From a virus: DNA of 20,109 nucleotides. The position numbers were made by a program, and so were the translations under genes. Under the pieces are notes generated by a model. It saw only the letters and a program-made list of their open reading frames with translations. It was not told the DNA's origin and did not search any database. Below, in pieces: positions 20,040 through 20,109 of the stretch. The stretch spans positions 1 through 20,109 of IMG/VR virus record IMGVR_UViG_3300032117_000194. One strand, written 5' to 3'. Numbering within the stretch: the first letter of the stretch is position 1; the number at the start of each line of letters is the position of its first letter.

Positions 20040-20109
20040 ATGTATTCAACCACCGCTTATATCTACCAACAACGAACACAGGTGCTATTGCTCGACAGCA
20101 GTGGGCAAT
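20040..20109 (+). CDS. Start of a T4-like structural protein gene (3' truncated)
   Basis: Only 23 codons are visible, starting at the ATG at 20040, MYSTTAYIYQQRTQVLLLDS and SGQ. This resembles the N-terminus of a conserved structural protein family of cyanophage-type T4-like phages (MY.T.AYLYQQ...VLLVDTSG), as I recall. An out-of-frame ATG at 20036 gives a different peptide and is less likely. The late-type box just upstream fits a virion gene. The function cannot be judged from this fragment. Confidence 0.6.
   Translation, partial: MYSTTAYIYQQRTQVLLLDSSGQ

Noticed and set aside
1-20109. tRNA, rRNA, CRISPR arrays, insertion sequences and attachment sites
   Set aside because: I looked for cloverleaf-type hairpins with CCA ends, regularly spaced repeats, transposase motifs and integrase genes and saw none.

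Overview
The window looks like part of the genome of a T4-like myovirus (Straboviridae or a related environmental lineage, of the kind found in marine and freshwater bacteria). The core genes are recognisable from protein motifs: the gp17 large terminase, the gp32 single-stranded DNA-binding protein, the recombination pair UvsX and UvsY, and the UvsW helicase. Around them sit three free-standing homing endonucleases and many small conserved phage proteins. The DNA is AT-rich. Several promoters match the bacterial sigma-70 consensus closely, so the host probably has an ordinary housekeeping sigma factor. The host cannot be named from the sequence.

Layout: (1) 1-3704 holds a virion or internal-head-protein block: a 5'-truncated glycine-zipper/AT-hook/Cys-cluster protein, a Thr/Ala-rich protein, two paralogous small proteins with a T4-style capsid-targeting leader (MRAKEFI[AT]E), and an exported DNA/RNA non-specific nuclease. 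(2) 3744-7599 holds the terminase and a 755-residue protein of unknown role, each preceded by a TAAATA late-promoter-like box only a few bases from its ATG. (3) 7600-11950 is the replication/recombination operon: a structured gp32 leader, gp32, a GIY-YIG-like homing endonuclease, UvsX, an acidic 85-residue protein, UvsY and a methyltransferase, ending in a strong terminator. (4) 12006-13765 has two strong sigma-70 promoters, a 55-residue protein, an AAA ATPase, a 95-residue protein and a double hairpin/terminator. (5) 13785-18906 has UvsW, a reverse-strand HNH endonuclease, and a tightly overlapping operon of small proteins. These include a probable clamp-loader small subunit (gp62-like), a zinc-finger protein, a DUF3307-type membrane protein and a 188-residue protein that looks like a miniature bacterial DNA polymerase III alpha core. 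(6) 18922-20109 has a second HNH endonuclease, a reverse-strand conserved protein, and the start of a structural gene running off the window.

How the genes work together: gp32, UvsX, UvsY and UvsW form the recombination-dependent replication machinery, and gp17 packages the concatemers made by it. The head-region proteins with leader peptides are probably packaged inside the capsid and trimmed by the prohead protease. Points most worth a second look are the predicted H-type pseudoknot upstream of gp32, whose geometry closely resembles the T-even gene 32 autoregulatory pseudoknot; the miniature PolIII-alpha-like protein; a perfect 22-bp inverted repeat inside the gp62-like gene; and repeated promoter-to-ATG spacings that predict leaderless or nearly leaderless phage mRNAs.
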